38,704 nt of DNA from Terrisporobacter othiniensis (GCF_000808015.1 NZ_JWHR01000005.1:1-38704); one strand, 5' to 3'. Positions 1-7,541 are shown, counted from the first letter of the stretch. Program-made: numbers and translations. Notes: a model not told the origin generated them from the sequence alone.

Positions 1-17
1 ATTTTATATTTTTTCAT
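1..17 (-). CDS. 5' end of an unidentified gene (partial)
   Basis: An ATG at 17-15 on the minus strand opens a frame reading M-K-K-Y-K before the window ends. Upstream, at about 19-33, is a purine-rich AGGAGAGAAGGA ribosome binding site. A promoter-like TTGTAT, 17-nt spacer, TAATAT lies further upstream (about 47-75), beside the tandem palindromes at 74-112. The product cannot be named from five codons. The start is supported only by the binding site and the promoter-like context. Confidence 0.45.
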
Positions 18-73
18 TTCCTTCTCTCCTTTTTTATTTTCTCTAATTATATTAATATATTTTTTATAAAAAT

Positions 74-112
74 ACAATAAATTTTTATTGTTTTACAATA
101 AATATTTATTGT
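74..112. promoter_or_regulatory. Two tandem 18-bp palindromes, probable operator
   Basis: ACAATAAATTTTTATTGT (74-91) and ACAATAAATATTTATTGT (95-112) have the same arms, ACAATAAA and TTTATTGT. Their centres are 21 bp apart, two helical turns, so two dimers could bind on one face of the DNA. They lie between the minus-strand gene starting at 17 and the plus-strand ATP-grasp pseudogene at 247. The regulator is unknown; the layout fits a MarR- or TetR-type protein, which is inference. Confidence 0.5.
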
Positions 113-246
113 TAAAACATTTCTAGTAAATTGGAATTCATTTCAAATTAAATATAATTTCCAAAAGTTGCTAGAATATCACTTTTTAACTAAAATTTAT
201 GTAATTAACTTAATATAAATATGCTTAATTATAAATTGGAGGTTTT

Positions 247-1035
247 ATGAAGAAAATACTATTTATCACAGACTTATATTATAACTCCAAAGGTAGAAAT
301 TATTATTAAGAAGATCTATTCCTTACATGTTCTCTTAGAGAAGATTTTAAATTACTTATTTGTAATCCAAATGATATAAATGACTTCAATGAAGATTTTG
401 ATTTAATTTTATTTAGAAATACAGGACCTGCTGCCAATTTTGAGAGGGAATATAAGATATTTAGAGATAAAATAAAAACTCATAATTTGCTTACTTACAA
501 TTCTTTTGATGGTCATGGATATATGAATGGGAAGGGCTATTTGATGGAACTTACAAACAAAAATATGCCTGTTATCAGAACAATCAACAATATTAATGAG
601 TTTCATAAATTGCCAGATGTTGCAAATTACATAACAAAACCCATAGATGGTGCTGATTCCATAAGCTTAGAGCTTTTAAGTAAAGATGAACTTTTTGAAA
701 AAGTTAAATCCGATAATTACAGTACTTTAATTCAACCATTTATAGATTTTCAGTATGAGGTGTCTTTTTATTACGTAGATAGAAAATTCCAATATGCTCT
801 TTATGCTCCTAATAAAGATGATTTTGATTTTTGCCATGCCTTATTAAACTGGAATAATTTAAGTCATGGTATTCAAAGAATTGATGCATGTAGAGATAAG
901 AATGGAAATTTACTTCTTGTGGAAATTGAAGATTTAAATCCTTATTTATCTTTGTTTGATATTTCTCCAAGTTCAAGAGAAAAGTTTGTTTTATCTTTAA
1001 AAGAATCTTTGAATAACATTTTATACAAACTTTAG
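247..1035 (+). pseudogene. ATP-grasp-like protein, inactivated by one in-frame stop
   Basis: A TTGGAGG ribosome binding site (236-242) precedes ATG 247. The frame runs for 20 codons (start M-K-K-I-L-F-I-T-D), meets TAA at 307-309, and then stays open in the same frame to the stop at 1033-1035, about 262 codons in all. The downstream part has a glutathione-synthetase/ATP-grasp flavour: a YITKP segment, a substrate-region motif SFYYV, and a late EIEDLNPYLSL stretch typical of the metal- and ATP-binding end of ATP-grasp proteins. Its substrate is unknown. Because the frame is otherwise intact, the mutation looks recent (GAA or CAA to TAA) unless it is a sequencing error. An internal start at 487 would give a truncated protein lacking the N-terminal domain. 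Confidence 0.7.
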
Positions 1036-1095
1036 TAACGCAATAGACTTATATTAATAGTGAATAAATAATTCTTATACAGTTTAAATAAAATA

Positions 1096-1140
1096 GCAAT
1101 CACTTTAGACTTTTAAATATCTAAAATGATTGCCATTTTT
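1096..1140. terminator. Bidirectional hairpin terminator
   Basis: Arms GCAATCACTTTAGA (1096-1109) and TCTAAAATGATTGC (1120-1133) pair with a 10-nt loop. A T-run follows on the plus strand, and a T-rich tract follows on the minus strand. It lies between the convergent ATP-grasp pseudogene and tcyP; the single mismatch becomes a G-U wobble in the minus-strand RNA, favouring use by tcyP. Confidence 0.75.
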
Positions 1141-1149
1141 TCTATTTAT

Positions 1150-2520
1150 TTAAGCTACTTTTACTTCTTTTTTCTCATTAATTTTAAGTGACTTATCTAC
1201 TGCAACAGCTGCTGTCATTGCTCCATTAACATTTAACATTGTTCTTCCCATATCAAGGATTGGATCTATTGCAATTATTGCCCCTGCCATTGGGAAGTAT
1301 GCTCCCATTCCCATACCTGATATTACTACAGACACAGACATTGTTGCTGTTCCTGGTATTCCTGCAATACCCAGTGAACTTATTGTTATAACTATTATTA
1401 ACATCACATAGAAAGTAAAGTTCATTTCTACTCCAGCCATGTTTGCAAGCATTACACTAACTAAAGCTGGATATATTCCTGCACATCCATTCATGCCCAT
1501 GTTTGAACCTAAACTTGTTACAAAGCTAGCAGTTCCTGATTCCACATTCATGTTTTCTGTCAAAGCTTCCACAGTAACTGGTAATGTTCCTAAACTTGAA
1601 CGAGATGTGAATGCAAGTATTAATGCTTTTGAAGCATTTTTAATATATGTTATTGGATTCATTCCACTTAAAGTTATTATAACTAAGTGAACCACAAACA
1701 TAAGCCCTACACTTATATATAATGCTAATATAAAATCAACCACATCTAAAAGTGACTTCACACCTCTACTTGCTATAGTACTAGCCATAAGTGGAACAAC
1801 AGCATAAGGCATAAGTTTTATTACTGTTATGGCAACAGAAACTATAATTTTATAAAATGCTTCTACAAAATCCATAAATGGTTTTATTATATCTAAGTAT
1901 TTTTTTGACAGTCTTCTTATTGCCAATCCTATAAACGCTGCAAATATTACTACTGCCACAGTATTTCCATCAGCCATGGCTTTTATTGGATTAGATGGCA
2001 ATAACCCTCTTATTGTATCTGGAAGTGAAGTTATTTCTCTAAGCTCTTCACTAGCACTTACAGCTTGTATAGAAGAACCTAAATCAAATAAATTCCCAAC
2101 GATTACAGCAATAATAGCTGCCGTAGCAGTTGTGGCAAAAAACATTCCCATAGATTTAAATGTTAATTTTCCTAAGTCATCTTCTTTCATATTCATTATA
2201 ACTCTTATGATTGAAACTAAAACTAAAGGCATTACTATCATCTTTAGTAAATCCATAAATCCATTACCAAATAGAGAGTACCATGTACTTACTTCATTTA
2301 TCCATGTTACTTGACTTGGGTCACTTGGAAATTTTGCTACTGCTTGTATTACTATTCCAAGACCTAACCCCATAAATATGGAAATTATCATTAACTTTGT
2401 AAATTTGAATTTTTTGCTTATTTTATTAATTATAAAAAATAATCCTATTAGTGCAATAACCATTAACACACTGTGTATGTTTGTTATCATTAAAAATTGC
2501 GATAAAAATGTATTACTCAT
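1150..2520 (-). CDS. tcyP: TcyP-like L-cystine / dicarboxylate-type Na+ or H+ symporter
   Basis: A 456-aa membrane protein of the DAACS (SLC1-like) family that imports an amino acid with a cation. The family hallmarks are visible: a KMIVMPLVLVSII segment near residue 90, a serine-rich TSRSSLGTLPVT re-entrant loop near 310, SNMGMNGCAGIYPA, and the GIAGIPGTATMS loop in the C-terminal core. The sequence resembles Bacillus TcyP rather than GltP, and its promoter shares an operator with cysK, so cystine is the likely substrate (family knowledge plus context). Start: a TTG at 2532 is in frame, but the GGGAGG binding site lies between it and ATG 2520, so ATG 2520 is chosen. It is monocistronic and ends at the terminator at 1096-1140. 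Confidence 0.82.
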   Translation of the reverse strand: MSNTFLSQFLMITNIHSVLMVIALIGLFFIINKISKKFKFTKLMIISIFMGLGLGIVIQAVAKFPSDPSQVTWINEVSTWYSLFGNGFMDLLKMIVMPLVLVSIIRVIMNMKEDDLGKLTFKSMGMFFATTATAAIIAVIVGNLFDLGSSIQAVSASEELREITSLPDTIRGLLPSNPIKAMADGNTVAVVIFAAFIGLAIRRLSKKYLDIIKPFMDFVEAFYKIIVSVAITVIKLMPYAVVPLMASTIASRGVKSLLDVVDFILALYISVGLMFVVHLVIITLSGMNPITYIKNASKALILAFTSRSSLGTLPVTVEALTENMNVESGTASFVTSLGSNMGMNGCAGIYPALVSVMLANMAGVEMNFTFYVMLIIVITISSLGIAGIPGTATMSVSVVISGMGMGAYFPMAGAIIAIDPILDMGRTMLNVNGAMTAAVAVDKSLKINEKKEVKVA

Positions 2521-2538
2521 AAATCCTCCCAAATGTCT

Positions 2539-2588
2539 ATTATCAAATTGATAATCAAAATTATAACATTATCAATTTGATAATACAA
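2539..2588 (-). promoter_or_regulatory. tcyP promoter with operator filling the -35/-10 spacer
   Basis: On the minus strand: -35 TTGTAT (2588-2583), exactly 17 nt, -10 TATAAT (2565-2560). The spacer is occupied by the palindrome ATTATCAATTTGATAAT (2568-2584). A second copy, ATTATCAAATTGATAAT (2539-2555), lies just downstream of the -10, with centres 29 bp apart. cysK at 7446 has the same arrangement. Occupancy would block RNA polymerase, so repression is expected. An Rrf2-type cysteine regulator such as CymR, or the small regulator at 7667, are candidate binders (inference). Confidence 0.75.
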
Positions 2589-2701
2589 TAGTTTTTTTAT
2601 TTTTATAACAATTTAATTATTTTACGATGAAAATTATTCACTACTTTGTTTTCCAATTTATGATATAATTTGTAATAACATTTTATATGGGGGACATAAA
2701 T

Positions 2702-3394
2702 ATGAAATACAAAGTATTAATTTTTGATGCAGATGAAACATTATTTGATTTTAAAAAAGCTGAAAAGGAGGCTTTCAAAGAAACTATTATTGAGTTTGGA
2801 ATAGATTATGATGAATCTTATCATTTCGAAACTTATAAGATTATAAATAAAGCCATCTGGAAAGAGTTAGAACAAGGACTTATTACTCAATCTAAACTTA
2901 AAATAGAAAGATTTAAAAGGTTATCAGACAAACTTCAAATAGCTTTTGATGAAGTAGAGTTTGCCAATGTTTATATGAAACATTTAGCAAATGGATCCTT
3001 TTTATTTGAAGATTCCATGGATTTAGTAGAAAGTATAAAAGATAAGTATACACTTGTAATAGTTACAAATGGCCTTACGGTAGTACAAGAAAAAAGAATT
3101 AAACAATCTAGTATAGCAAAATACTTTAAAGATATAGTTATATCTGAAAATGTAGGAGTATCTAAGCCTAATCCTGGAATTTTTGAATATACTTTAAAAG
3201 ACATGACAGATATTAGTAAAAATGAAGTATTAATGATAGGTGACAGCTTATCATCTGATATACAAGGTGGTACAAATTTCGAGATAGACACTTGTTGGTA
3301 CAACCCTAACAAAGTTGAAAATAAAACAAATTTAAAACCAACTTATGAAGTATGTTCTTTAAAAGAACTTAAAAATTTATTATTAAATATATAA
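2702..3394 (+). CDS. HAD-superfamily hydrolase, YjjG-like pyrimidine 5'-nucleotidase
   Basis: A 230-aa cytosolic phosphatase. Motif I is FDADETLFDF, with the nucleophile Asp9 and acid/base Asp11. Motif II is VTNGL, motif III contains the Lys of VSKPNPGIFEY, and motif IV is MIGDSLSSDIQGG. A helical C1 cap sits between motifs I and II. Length and motifs match the YjjG/YfnB group, which dephosphorylates (often non-canonical) pyrimidine nucleotides as house-cleaning; the exact substrate is inferred. Start: an in-frame ATG exists at 2687, but the GGGGGA binding site lies just after it, so ATG 2702 (M-K-Y-K-V) is used. An extended -10, TGATATAAT, lies at 2661-2669. Confidence 0.8.
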   Translation: MKYKVLIFDADETLFDFKKAEKEAFKETIIEFGIDYDESYHFETYKIINKAIWKELEQGLITQSKLKIERFKRLSDKLQIAFDEVEFANVYMKHLANGSFLFEDSMDLVESIKDKYTLVIVTNGLTVVQEKRIKQSSIAKYFKDIVISENVGVSKPNPGIFEYTLKDMTDISKNEVLMIGDSLSSDIQGGTNFEIDTCWYNPNKVENKTNLKPTYEVCSLKELKNLLLNI

Positions 3395-3470
3395 AAAGTT
3401 CTCTTAAATCACTGTATTTACAAATTATTTGGTTAATACTTTAGTCAGTTAACTATCTTGGTTAAAAAGT

Positions 3471-3513
3471 AAGGAGTACCTCTTAAAATATTTTGAGATA
3501 CTCCTTTTAAATT
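3471..3513. terminator. Bidirectional terminator between convergent genes
   Basis: AAGGAGTACCTC (3471-3482) pairs with GAGATACTCCTT (3495-3506), followed by TTTTAAATTT on the plus strand. It separates the HAD gene from the zinc-ribbon gene at 3519. Confidence 0.7.
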
Positions 3514-3518
3514 TCAAA

Positions 3519-3929
3519 TTAACTTTTCTTTATAAAATCTACATTGCACTTTGGACAATGAATAGAAATCTTCCCTTTCCCCTTAGGTACTCTAACCTTT
3601 TGTTTACAAGAAGGACATTTAAAGAATGCATAAGACTTCTTTTGCGCCCTCATTTTATTTTGCTTATCAAGTGATAACTTCACCTTATTAGAAAAATTTA
3701 AATATGCACTTCTTTCCGAATATCTTTTATTAAGATTTTTAGAAAACATTCTAAAGTATATAAATACCACCATAATTAATGCTAAAAAATAAAACATATC
3801 ACCAAGGAAACTTGCTCTACCACTTAATAAAGATATTACTAAACTGACAAATACTAATTTAAATAGAAACTGATTCAATTCATCATTTCCATATCTGCCA
3901 TACATGAATTTCATTAATTTTTCTTTCAT
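3519..3929 (-). CDS. Small membrane protein with C-terminal zinc ribbon
   Basis: A 136-aa protein. Residues about 20-60 form two hydrophobic helices (FLFKLVFVSLVISLL and a following FYFLALIMVVFIYF). A basic linker leads to a C-terminal zinc ribbon with two knuckles, CPSC and CPKC, separated by about 17 residues and ending in FIKKS. The zinc ribbon is clear; the role is unknown. An upstream in-frame start would add 16 residues, but GGGAG is well spaced before ATG 3929 (M-K-E-K-L), so that start is chosen. It is monocistronic and convergent with the HAD gene. Confidence 0.65.
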   Translation of the reverse strand: MKEKLMKFMYGRYGNDELNQFLFKLVFVSLVISLLSGRASFLGDMFYFLALIMVVFIYFRMFSKNLNKRYSERSAYLNFSNKVKLSLDKQNKMRAQKKSYAFFKCPSCKQKVRVPKGKGKISIHCPKCNVDFIKKS

Positions 3930-4118
3930 TCTTAATCTCCCTTGAAATTTAATCTTTCGTGTAAAGAATTTTAACATATATAAAGGTTTTTAACAACTTA
4001 TTTCCATAATACAAAAAATATTATTATAATAATTGTATTTTGGGTATTTATTAGTTGTATTTATATTAATTGGAACAAATGTCATTATCAATTGAGAATG
4101 CACTTTGATAATTTTCTC

Positions 4119-4147
4119 TTGACATAATCACACTTTGCCATTAATAT
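4119..4147 (+). promoter_or_regulatory. Promoter of the CDF exporter
   Basis: TTGACA (4119-4124), 17 nt, TAATAT (4142-4147), about 45 nt upstream of the start codon. It is a consensus -35 with a near-consensus -10. No clear palindromic metal-regulator site overlaps it. Confidence 0.6.
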
Positions 4148-4191
4148 AATATTATTAAATGAGAATAGAAATTTAAATGAGAGGTATTTAT

Positions 4192-5091
4192 ATGAATAAC
4201 AATAGATACGAAGAAGCAACAAAAGTCACATTAATATCTATAATGTGGAATATTATTTTAACATTAATAAAAATCTTAGGGGGTGTAGTTGGAAAATCAA
4301 ACGCTATGATTGCAGATGGTCTTCACTCCGCCTCAGATATAATAAGTTCTTTAGGAGTTTTAATAGGCAATAAAATTGCAAGAACACCGCATGATAAAGA
4401 ACATAATTACGGACATGAAAAAGCAGAAACTTTGGTATCATTCTTATTATCAATGTTACTTATCTATGTTGCTTTAACAATAAGTTTTAACGGAGTAAAT
4501 TCACTACTTCACTTAGAAAATGTTCAAGTTCCTACATTTTTACCACTGATTATTTCTATAATTTCCATAGGAATTAAAGAATATCAATACAGAATAACTA
4601 TAAAAGTTGCTAAAAAAATAAACTCTCCATCACTAAAAGCAGATGCATGGCACCATAGATCAGACGCTCTATCTTCTGTAGCTGCATTTATTGGTATAGG
4701 TGGTTCACTACTTGGATTTAAGGCCTTAGATCCTATTGCAACAGTAATTGTTGGTTTATTTGTTGCAAAGGTAGGATTAGATATTTTCAAAGAAGCAATT
4801 AATGAATTAATGGACTATTCCATAGATGAAAAAGATGAATCACAAATCGTATCCATTGCAAACTCTACAGAAGGTGTTTTAAATATTGGAGAACTCAGAA
4901 CTAGAAAGCATGGTTCTATGGCTTATGTAGATTTAACTATTTGTGTAAATAAGGACTTAACTGTACTTGAGGGACATGAAATTGCAAATAAATTGGAAAT
5001 ATCTATATTAGAAGAATTACAAATTGTAAAAGGTATAACAGTCCACGTTGAGCCTTGTATAAACTGTGACGAGTATAAATGTTGTATTTAA
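4192..5091 (+). CDS. Cation diffusion facilitator (CDF) metal exporter
   Basis: A 299-aa inner-membrane protein that exports divalent metal ions in exchange for protons. The TM2 metal-site motif is ADGLHSASD and the TM5 motif is HHRSD, the Asp/Asp...His/Asp pattern of FieF/ZitB-type zinc, iron or cadmium exporters, not the manganese-type signature. About six membrane segments span residues 10-200, followed by the cytoplasmic dimerisation domain (HGSMAYVDLTICV, then HEIANKLE). The C terminus carries an unusual cysteine cluster, CINCDEYKCCI, which could bind metal (inference). Start: GAGAGG at 4179-4184 lies between the in-frame ATGs at 4177 and 4192, so 4192 is correct. Monocistronic, with its own promoter and a perfect terminator. 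Confidence 0.85.
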   Translation: MNNNRYEEATKVTLISIMWNIILTLIKILGGVVGKSNAMIADGLHSASDIISSLGVLIGNKIARTPHDKEHNYGHEKAETLVSFLLSMLLIYVALTISFNGVNSLLHLENVQVPTFLPLIISIISIGIKEYQYRITIKVAKKINSPSLKADAWHHRSDALSSVAAFIGIGGSLLGFKALDPIATVIVGLFVAKVGLDIFKEAINELMDYSIDEKDESQIVSIANSTEGVLNIGELRTRKHGSMAYVDLTICVNKDLTVLEGHEIANKLEISILEELQIVKGITVHVEPCINCDEYKCCI

Positions 5092-5094
5092 TAG

Positions 5095-5130
5095 AAAAAC
5101 TCAGCTTAAATTATCTTAAGCTGAGTTTTT
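5095..5130. terminator. Perfect bidirectional terminator
   Basis: AAAAACTCAGCTTAA (5095-5109) and TTAAGCTGAGTTTTT (5116-5130) form a perfect 15-bp stem with a 6-nt loop and T-runs on both strands. It serves both the CDF gene and the flavodoxin gene. Confidence 0.9.
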
Positions 5131-5132
5131 CA

Positions 5133-5666
5133 CTATTGTAAATTTATGATATTAATAGCATCAATTATTGGCTTAATACTATCTTTATCTGTAAAATCTA
5201 CAGGGGTAGTATAGGCTTCTAACATACCTTTTGTGTTTTCATCCATTTCTTCTTCTTTTTGTCTTTTTAGTATCATTTTAAACATATTCATCATCAATTT
5301 ATCTGGAGCAGTTAGATTTTTATAATTAAATGCTCCTCTTAAATAAAAATGTTTTATATTATCAGTATCTTTAAAATTATTTTTATTTACTTCTTCTAAG
5401 ATTTTATCATCCATAATTGATAAACCTACAGAAAATACTATAAGATTTTTATTTTTTAATTTATCAATATCTTTATAAATTTGTTTGAAACCTTTGATAC
5501 TGCCTGCATGTAACCAACCGCCAAAAACAATATTATCATAGTTCAATAAGTCATCTATATTTATATTTCCTATTTTTGACACCTTACAATTTAGCTCTTC
5601 TCCTATCCATTTTGCGTATTTTTCCGTACTTCCATATTTTGATTTATAAACAACTATATTTTTCAT
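5133..5666 (-). CDS. Flavodoxin-domain protein (HemG-like)
   Basis: A 177-aa cytosolic protein. The N-terminal FMN phosphate loop is YKSKYGSTEKYAKWI (residues 8-22), followed by the flavodoxin-fold segments NYDNIVFGGWLHAG and NLIVFSVGLS. Length and layout match the flavodoxin-domain group that includes protoporphyrinogen oxidase HemG. No heme genes are nearby, so the redox partner is unknown. A very strong GGGGGG(A) binding site precedes ATG 5666. A palindrome (5691-5709) and a decayed MarR-type gene lie immediately upstream on the same strand, suggesting it was once the second gene of a marR-flavodoxin operon (inference). Confidence 0.75.
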   Translation of the reverse strand: MKNIVVYKSKYGSTEKYAKWIGEELNCKVSKIGNINIDDLLNYDNIVFGGWLHAGSIKGFKQIYKDIDKLKNKNLIVFSVGLSIMDDKILEEVNKNNFKDTDNIKHFYLRGAFNYKNLTAPDKLMMNMFKMILKRQKEEEMDENTKGMLEAYTTPVDFTDKDSIKPIIDAINIINLQ

Positions 5667-5690
5667 TTTAATTCCCCCCCTATTTATTTT

Positions 5691-5709
5691 AATGCGTTTT
5701 CAACGCATT
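5691..5709. promoter_or_regulatory. Palindromic operator upstream of flavodoxin gene
   Basis: AATGCGTT-TTC-AACGCATT is a perfect 8-bp inverted repeat with a 3-nt centre, just upstream of the flavodoxin ribosome binding site. It is GC-richer than its surroundings. Size and position fit a MarR- or TetR-family operator. Confidence 0.55.
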
Positions 5710-5714
5710 TTAAA

Positions 5715-5940
5715 TATAAACTAGATGATTCTTACTTATTTTTAATTATTTTTAAACTGTTTTTTCTTCTTCTGTAAAACCCAAACTCACTTTTTTATTA
5801 TATCAATATTATTTAACATTATTGCTCTATATTCCTCGGAACCTTCTAAAATTAAATTAATGTATGTTTTGAATAAGTTTTTAATATTATTTTTTCATTT
5901 GAATCATTTAATTTTAGATTGCTCAATTTCTTTTTTACAT
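5715..5940 (-). pseudogene. Decayed C-terminal remnant of a MarR-type regulator
   Basis: The stretch 5667-5968 has no intact gene. On the minus strand its translation shows the pieces NLFKTYINL, LEGSEEYRAIMLNNIDIIKK and, in the next frame, SLGFTEEEKTV and NHLVYI. This is the order expected at the end of a MarR-family regulator (wing strand, LTEEG turn, long helix, GFTEEE, last helix). Two in-frame stops upstream, a frameshift at about 5790 and no recognisable N-terminal HTH mark it as dead. It lies directly upstream of the flavodoxin gene and its palindrome. The family call is my reading of short motifs; TetR is the alternative. Confidence 0.4.
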
Positions 5941-5941
5941 G

Positions 5942-5963
5942 AAAAAAAGAGGTGTTAACCTCT
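5942..5963 (-). terminator. Terminator of cysK-cysE
   Basis: AGAGGT and ACCTCT (5948-5963) form a short stem with loop GTTA. On the minus strand it is followed by a run of seven T (5948-5942), directly after the cysE stop. Confidence 0.65.
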
Positions 5964-5968
5964 CTTAT

Positions 5969-6535
5969 TTATATAAAATATATAACGTTGTCTATTTCTT
6001 CTTTATCCATATTGCATGTGTTATACTTAATTTTTGCAGGAATACCTACAGCCGTACTATTTGATGGCATATCTCTTAAAACTACTGAATTAGCTCCTAT
6101 TTTACAATGATTCCCTATATTAATCGGACCCAATATTTTTGCTCCAGATCCAACTACAATATCATCCCCTAGTGTAGGATGTCTTTTAAATTCTTTTTCA
6201 TTTCCTGTTGCACCTATAGTGGCCCCTTGATATATAGTAACTCTATCTCCAATTATGGAGGTCTCTCCTATAACTACTCCACTTCCATGATCTATAAGTG
6301 TACCCATACCTATTTGTGCTCCTGGATGAATTTCTATTCCAGTAAAAAATCTACTAGTCTGAGAAATTAATCTAGCAATAAAAAATCTTTTCTTTGTATA
6401 AAAGAAGTGAGATATCCTATACATTATAAGAGAGTGAACAGAAGGATATAACAAAAATACTTCTATCTTATTTCTGGCTGCTGGATCATTTTCCATTATA
6501 AAATTTATATCTGCTCTCATATGTTGAAAAAGCAT
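5969..6535 (-). CDS. cysE: Serine O-acetyltransferase
   Basis: A 188-aa cytosolic enzyme that makes O-acetylserine from serine and acetyl-CoA, the substrate of CysK. It is the short (EpsC-like) CysE form: an N-terminal helical region with DPAARNKIEVFLLYPS, then a left-handed beta-helix with hexapeptide repeats. The active-site and nucleotide-side motifs IHPGAQIG, DHGSGVVIGE and GATIGATG are present, with PTLGDDIVVGSGAKILG further on and VGIPAK at the end. It starts 14 nt after cysK stops and has its own strong GGAGGGGG binding site, so the two form one operon, cysK-cysE. The operator region at 7469-7541 controls both. Confidence 0.92.
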   Translation of the reverse strand: MLFQHMRADINFIMENDPAARNKIEVFLLYPSVHSLIMYRISHFFYTKKRFFIARLISQTSRFFTGIEIHPGAQIGMGTLIDHGSGVVIGETSIIGDRVTIYQGATIGATGNEKEFKRHPTLGDDIVVGSGAKILGPINIGNHCKIGANSVVLRDMPSNSTAVGIPAKIKYNTCNMDKEEIDNVIYFI

Positions 6536-6549
6536 AGTCTACCCCCTCC

Positions 6550-7446
6550 TTAAAAAATTCCCATGGACATGTATTTATCTACTCCATCTGGAGCAATAGT
6601 TACTATCTTTTTATCAGGATACTTTTTAGAAATTTCTATTGCACCAAATACATTTGCACCAGAAGATATACCCACTAATACTCCCAATTTATTTGCAAGT
6701 AATCTAACAATATTAAAAGCATCTTCGTCACTTACTGTTATTACCTTATCTACTATATTTTCATCATAGTTTTTAGGTATAAAGTTTGCACCTATTCCTT
6801 GGATTTTATGTGGACCTGCCTTTTTTTCAGTAATCAATGGTGATGATTTTGGTTCTATACCTACCACTTCTATATTTTCATCTTTTTCTTTTAAAAACTT
6901 TCCAATACCACTTATAGTTCCACCAGAACCAATTCCTGCTATTATCACATTTACATCTGATACTTCTTTATATATTTCTGGTCCTGTAATATCATAATGC
7001 ACTTTTGGATTGTCTTCATTTTCAAACTGTCCAAGATTTATATAATTTTCATTTTCTTTTAATAATTTTTTCAATTTCTCTATGGAACCATTCATTCCCT
7101 TTGATCCTTCAGTCAAAATAAGTTCTGCTCCAAAAGCCTTTACCAACTGTCTTCTTTCAATGCTCATAGTTTCTGGCATTATAATCACAACTTTATATCC
7201 TTTTAGATTTCCTGCCATGGCAAGACCTATACCTGTATTTCCACTTGTAGCCTCAACCAATACACTACCTTCTTTTAATACTCCTCTTCTCTCTGCTCCT
7301 TCAATCATGGAGAGTGCTATTCTATCTTTTATACTTCCTCCTGGATTATATTTTTCCAATTTCACATATACATTTTCATATCCTATTTTATCTAAAGATA
7401 TAATAGGTGTGTTACCTATTAACTCCAATCCATCTTTATATATCAT
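6550..7446 (-). CDS. cysK: Cysteine synthase (O-acetylserine sulfhydrylase)
   Basis: A 298-aa PLP enzyme joining O-acetylserine and sulfide to cysteine. Visible are the PLP-lysine motif NPGGSIKDR (Lys40), the substrate loop EATSGNTGIGLA, the phosphate-binding GIGSGGTISG loop, and the late KLGVLVGISSGAN segment with its serine. It ends IAPDGVDKYMS. Start: the frame extends upstream, but GGGAGG is 7 nt before ATG 7446 (M-I-Y-K-D-G), which matches family N termini. It is the first gene of cysK-cysE. Promoter and three palindromes lie directly upstream, and a divergent regulator gene starts at 7667. Confidence 0.92.
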   Translation of the reverse strand: MIYKDGLELIGNTPIISLDKIGYENVYVKLEKYNPGGSIKDRIALSMIEGAERRGVLKEGSVLVEATSGNTGIGLAMAGNLKGYKVVIIMPETMSIERRQLVKAFGAELILTEGSKGMNGSIEKLKKLLKENENYINLGQFENEDNPKVHYDITGPEIYKEVSDVNVIIAGIGSGGTISGIGKFLKEKDENIEVVGIEPKSSPLITEKKAGPHKIQGIGANFIPKNYDENIVDKVITVSDEDAFNIVRLLANKLGVLVGISSGANVFGAIEISKKYPDKKIVTIAPDGVDKYMSMGIF

Positions 7447-7468
7447 TTTTATTCCTCCCAACATTTTA

Positions 7469-7541
7469 ATTATCAAAATGATAATATCATTGTAGCATTA
7501 TCATTTTGATAACACAAGCATTTTATTATCATTTTGATAAT
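7469..7541 (-). promoter_or_regulatory. cysK promoter with three phased palindromic operators
   Basis: Three near-identical 17-bp palindromes, ATTATCAAAATGATAAT (7469-7485), ATTATCATTTTGATAAC (7497-7513) and ATTATCATTTTGATAAT (7525-7541), have centres exactly 28 bp apart. On the minus strand, -35 TTGTGT (7517-7512) and -10 TACAAT (7494-7489) are separated by exactly 17 nt, and the middle palindrome occupies that spacer. This reproduces the tcyP promoter (2539-2588). Repression under cysteine sufficiency is the natural reading (inference). Confidence 0.8.

Noticed and set aside
4083..4118. ATTATCAATTGAGAAT and TTTGATAAT near the CDF promoter as another copy of the cysteine operator or a Fur box.
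   Set aside because: Only half-sites match, the spacing is wrong for the 17-bp palindrome, and it is not in the promoter spacer. The 7-1-7 Fur pattern is also not met.
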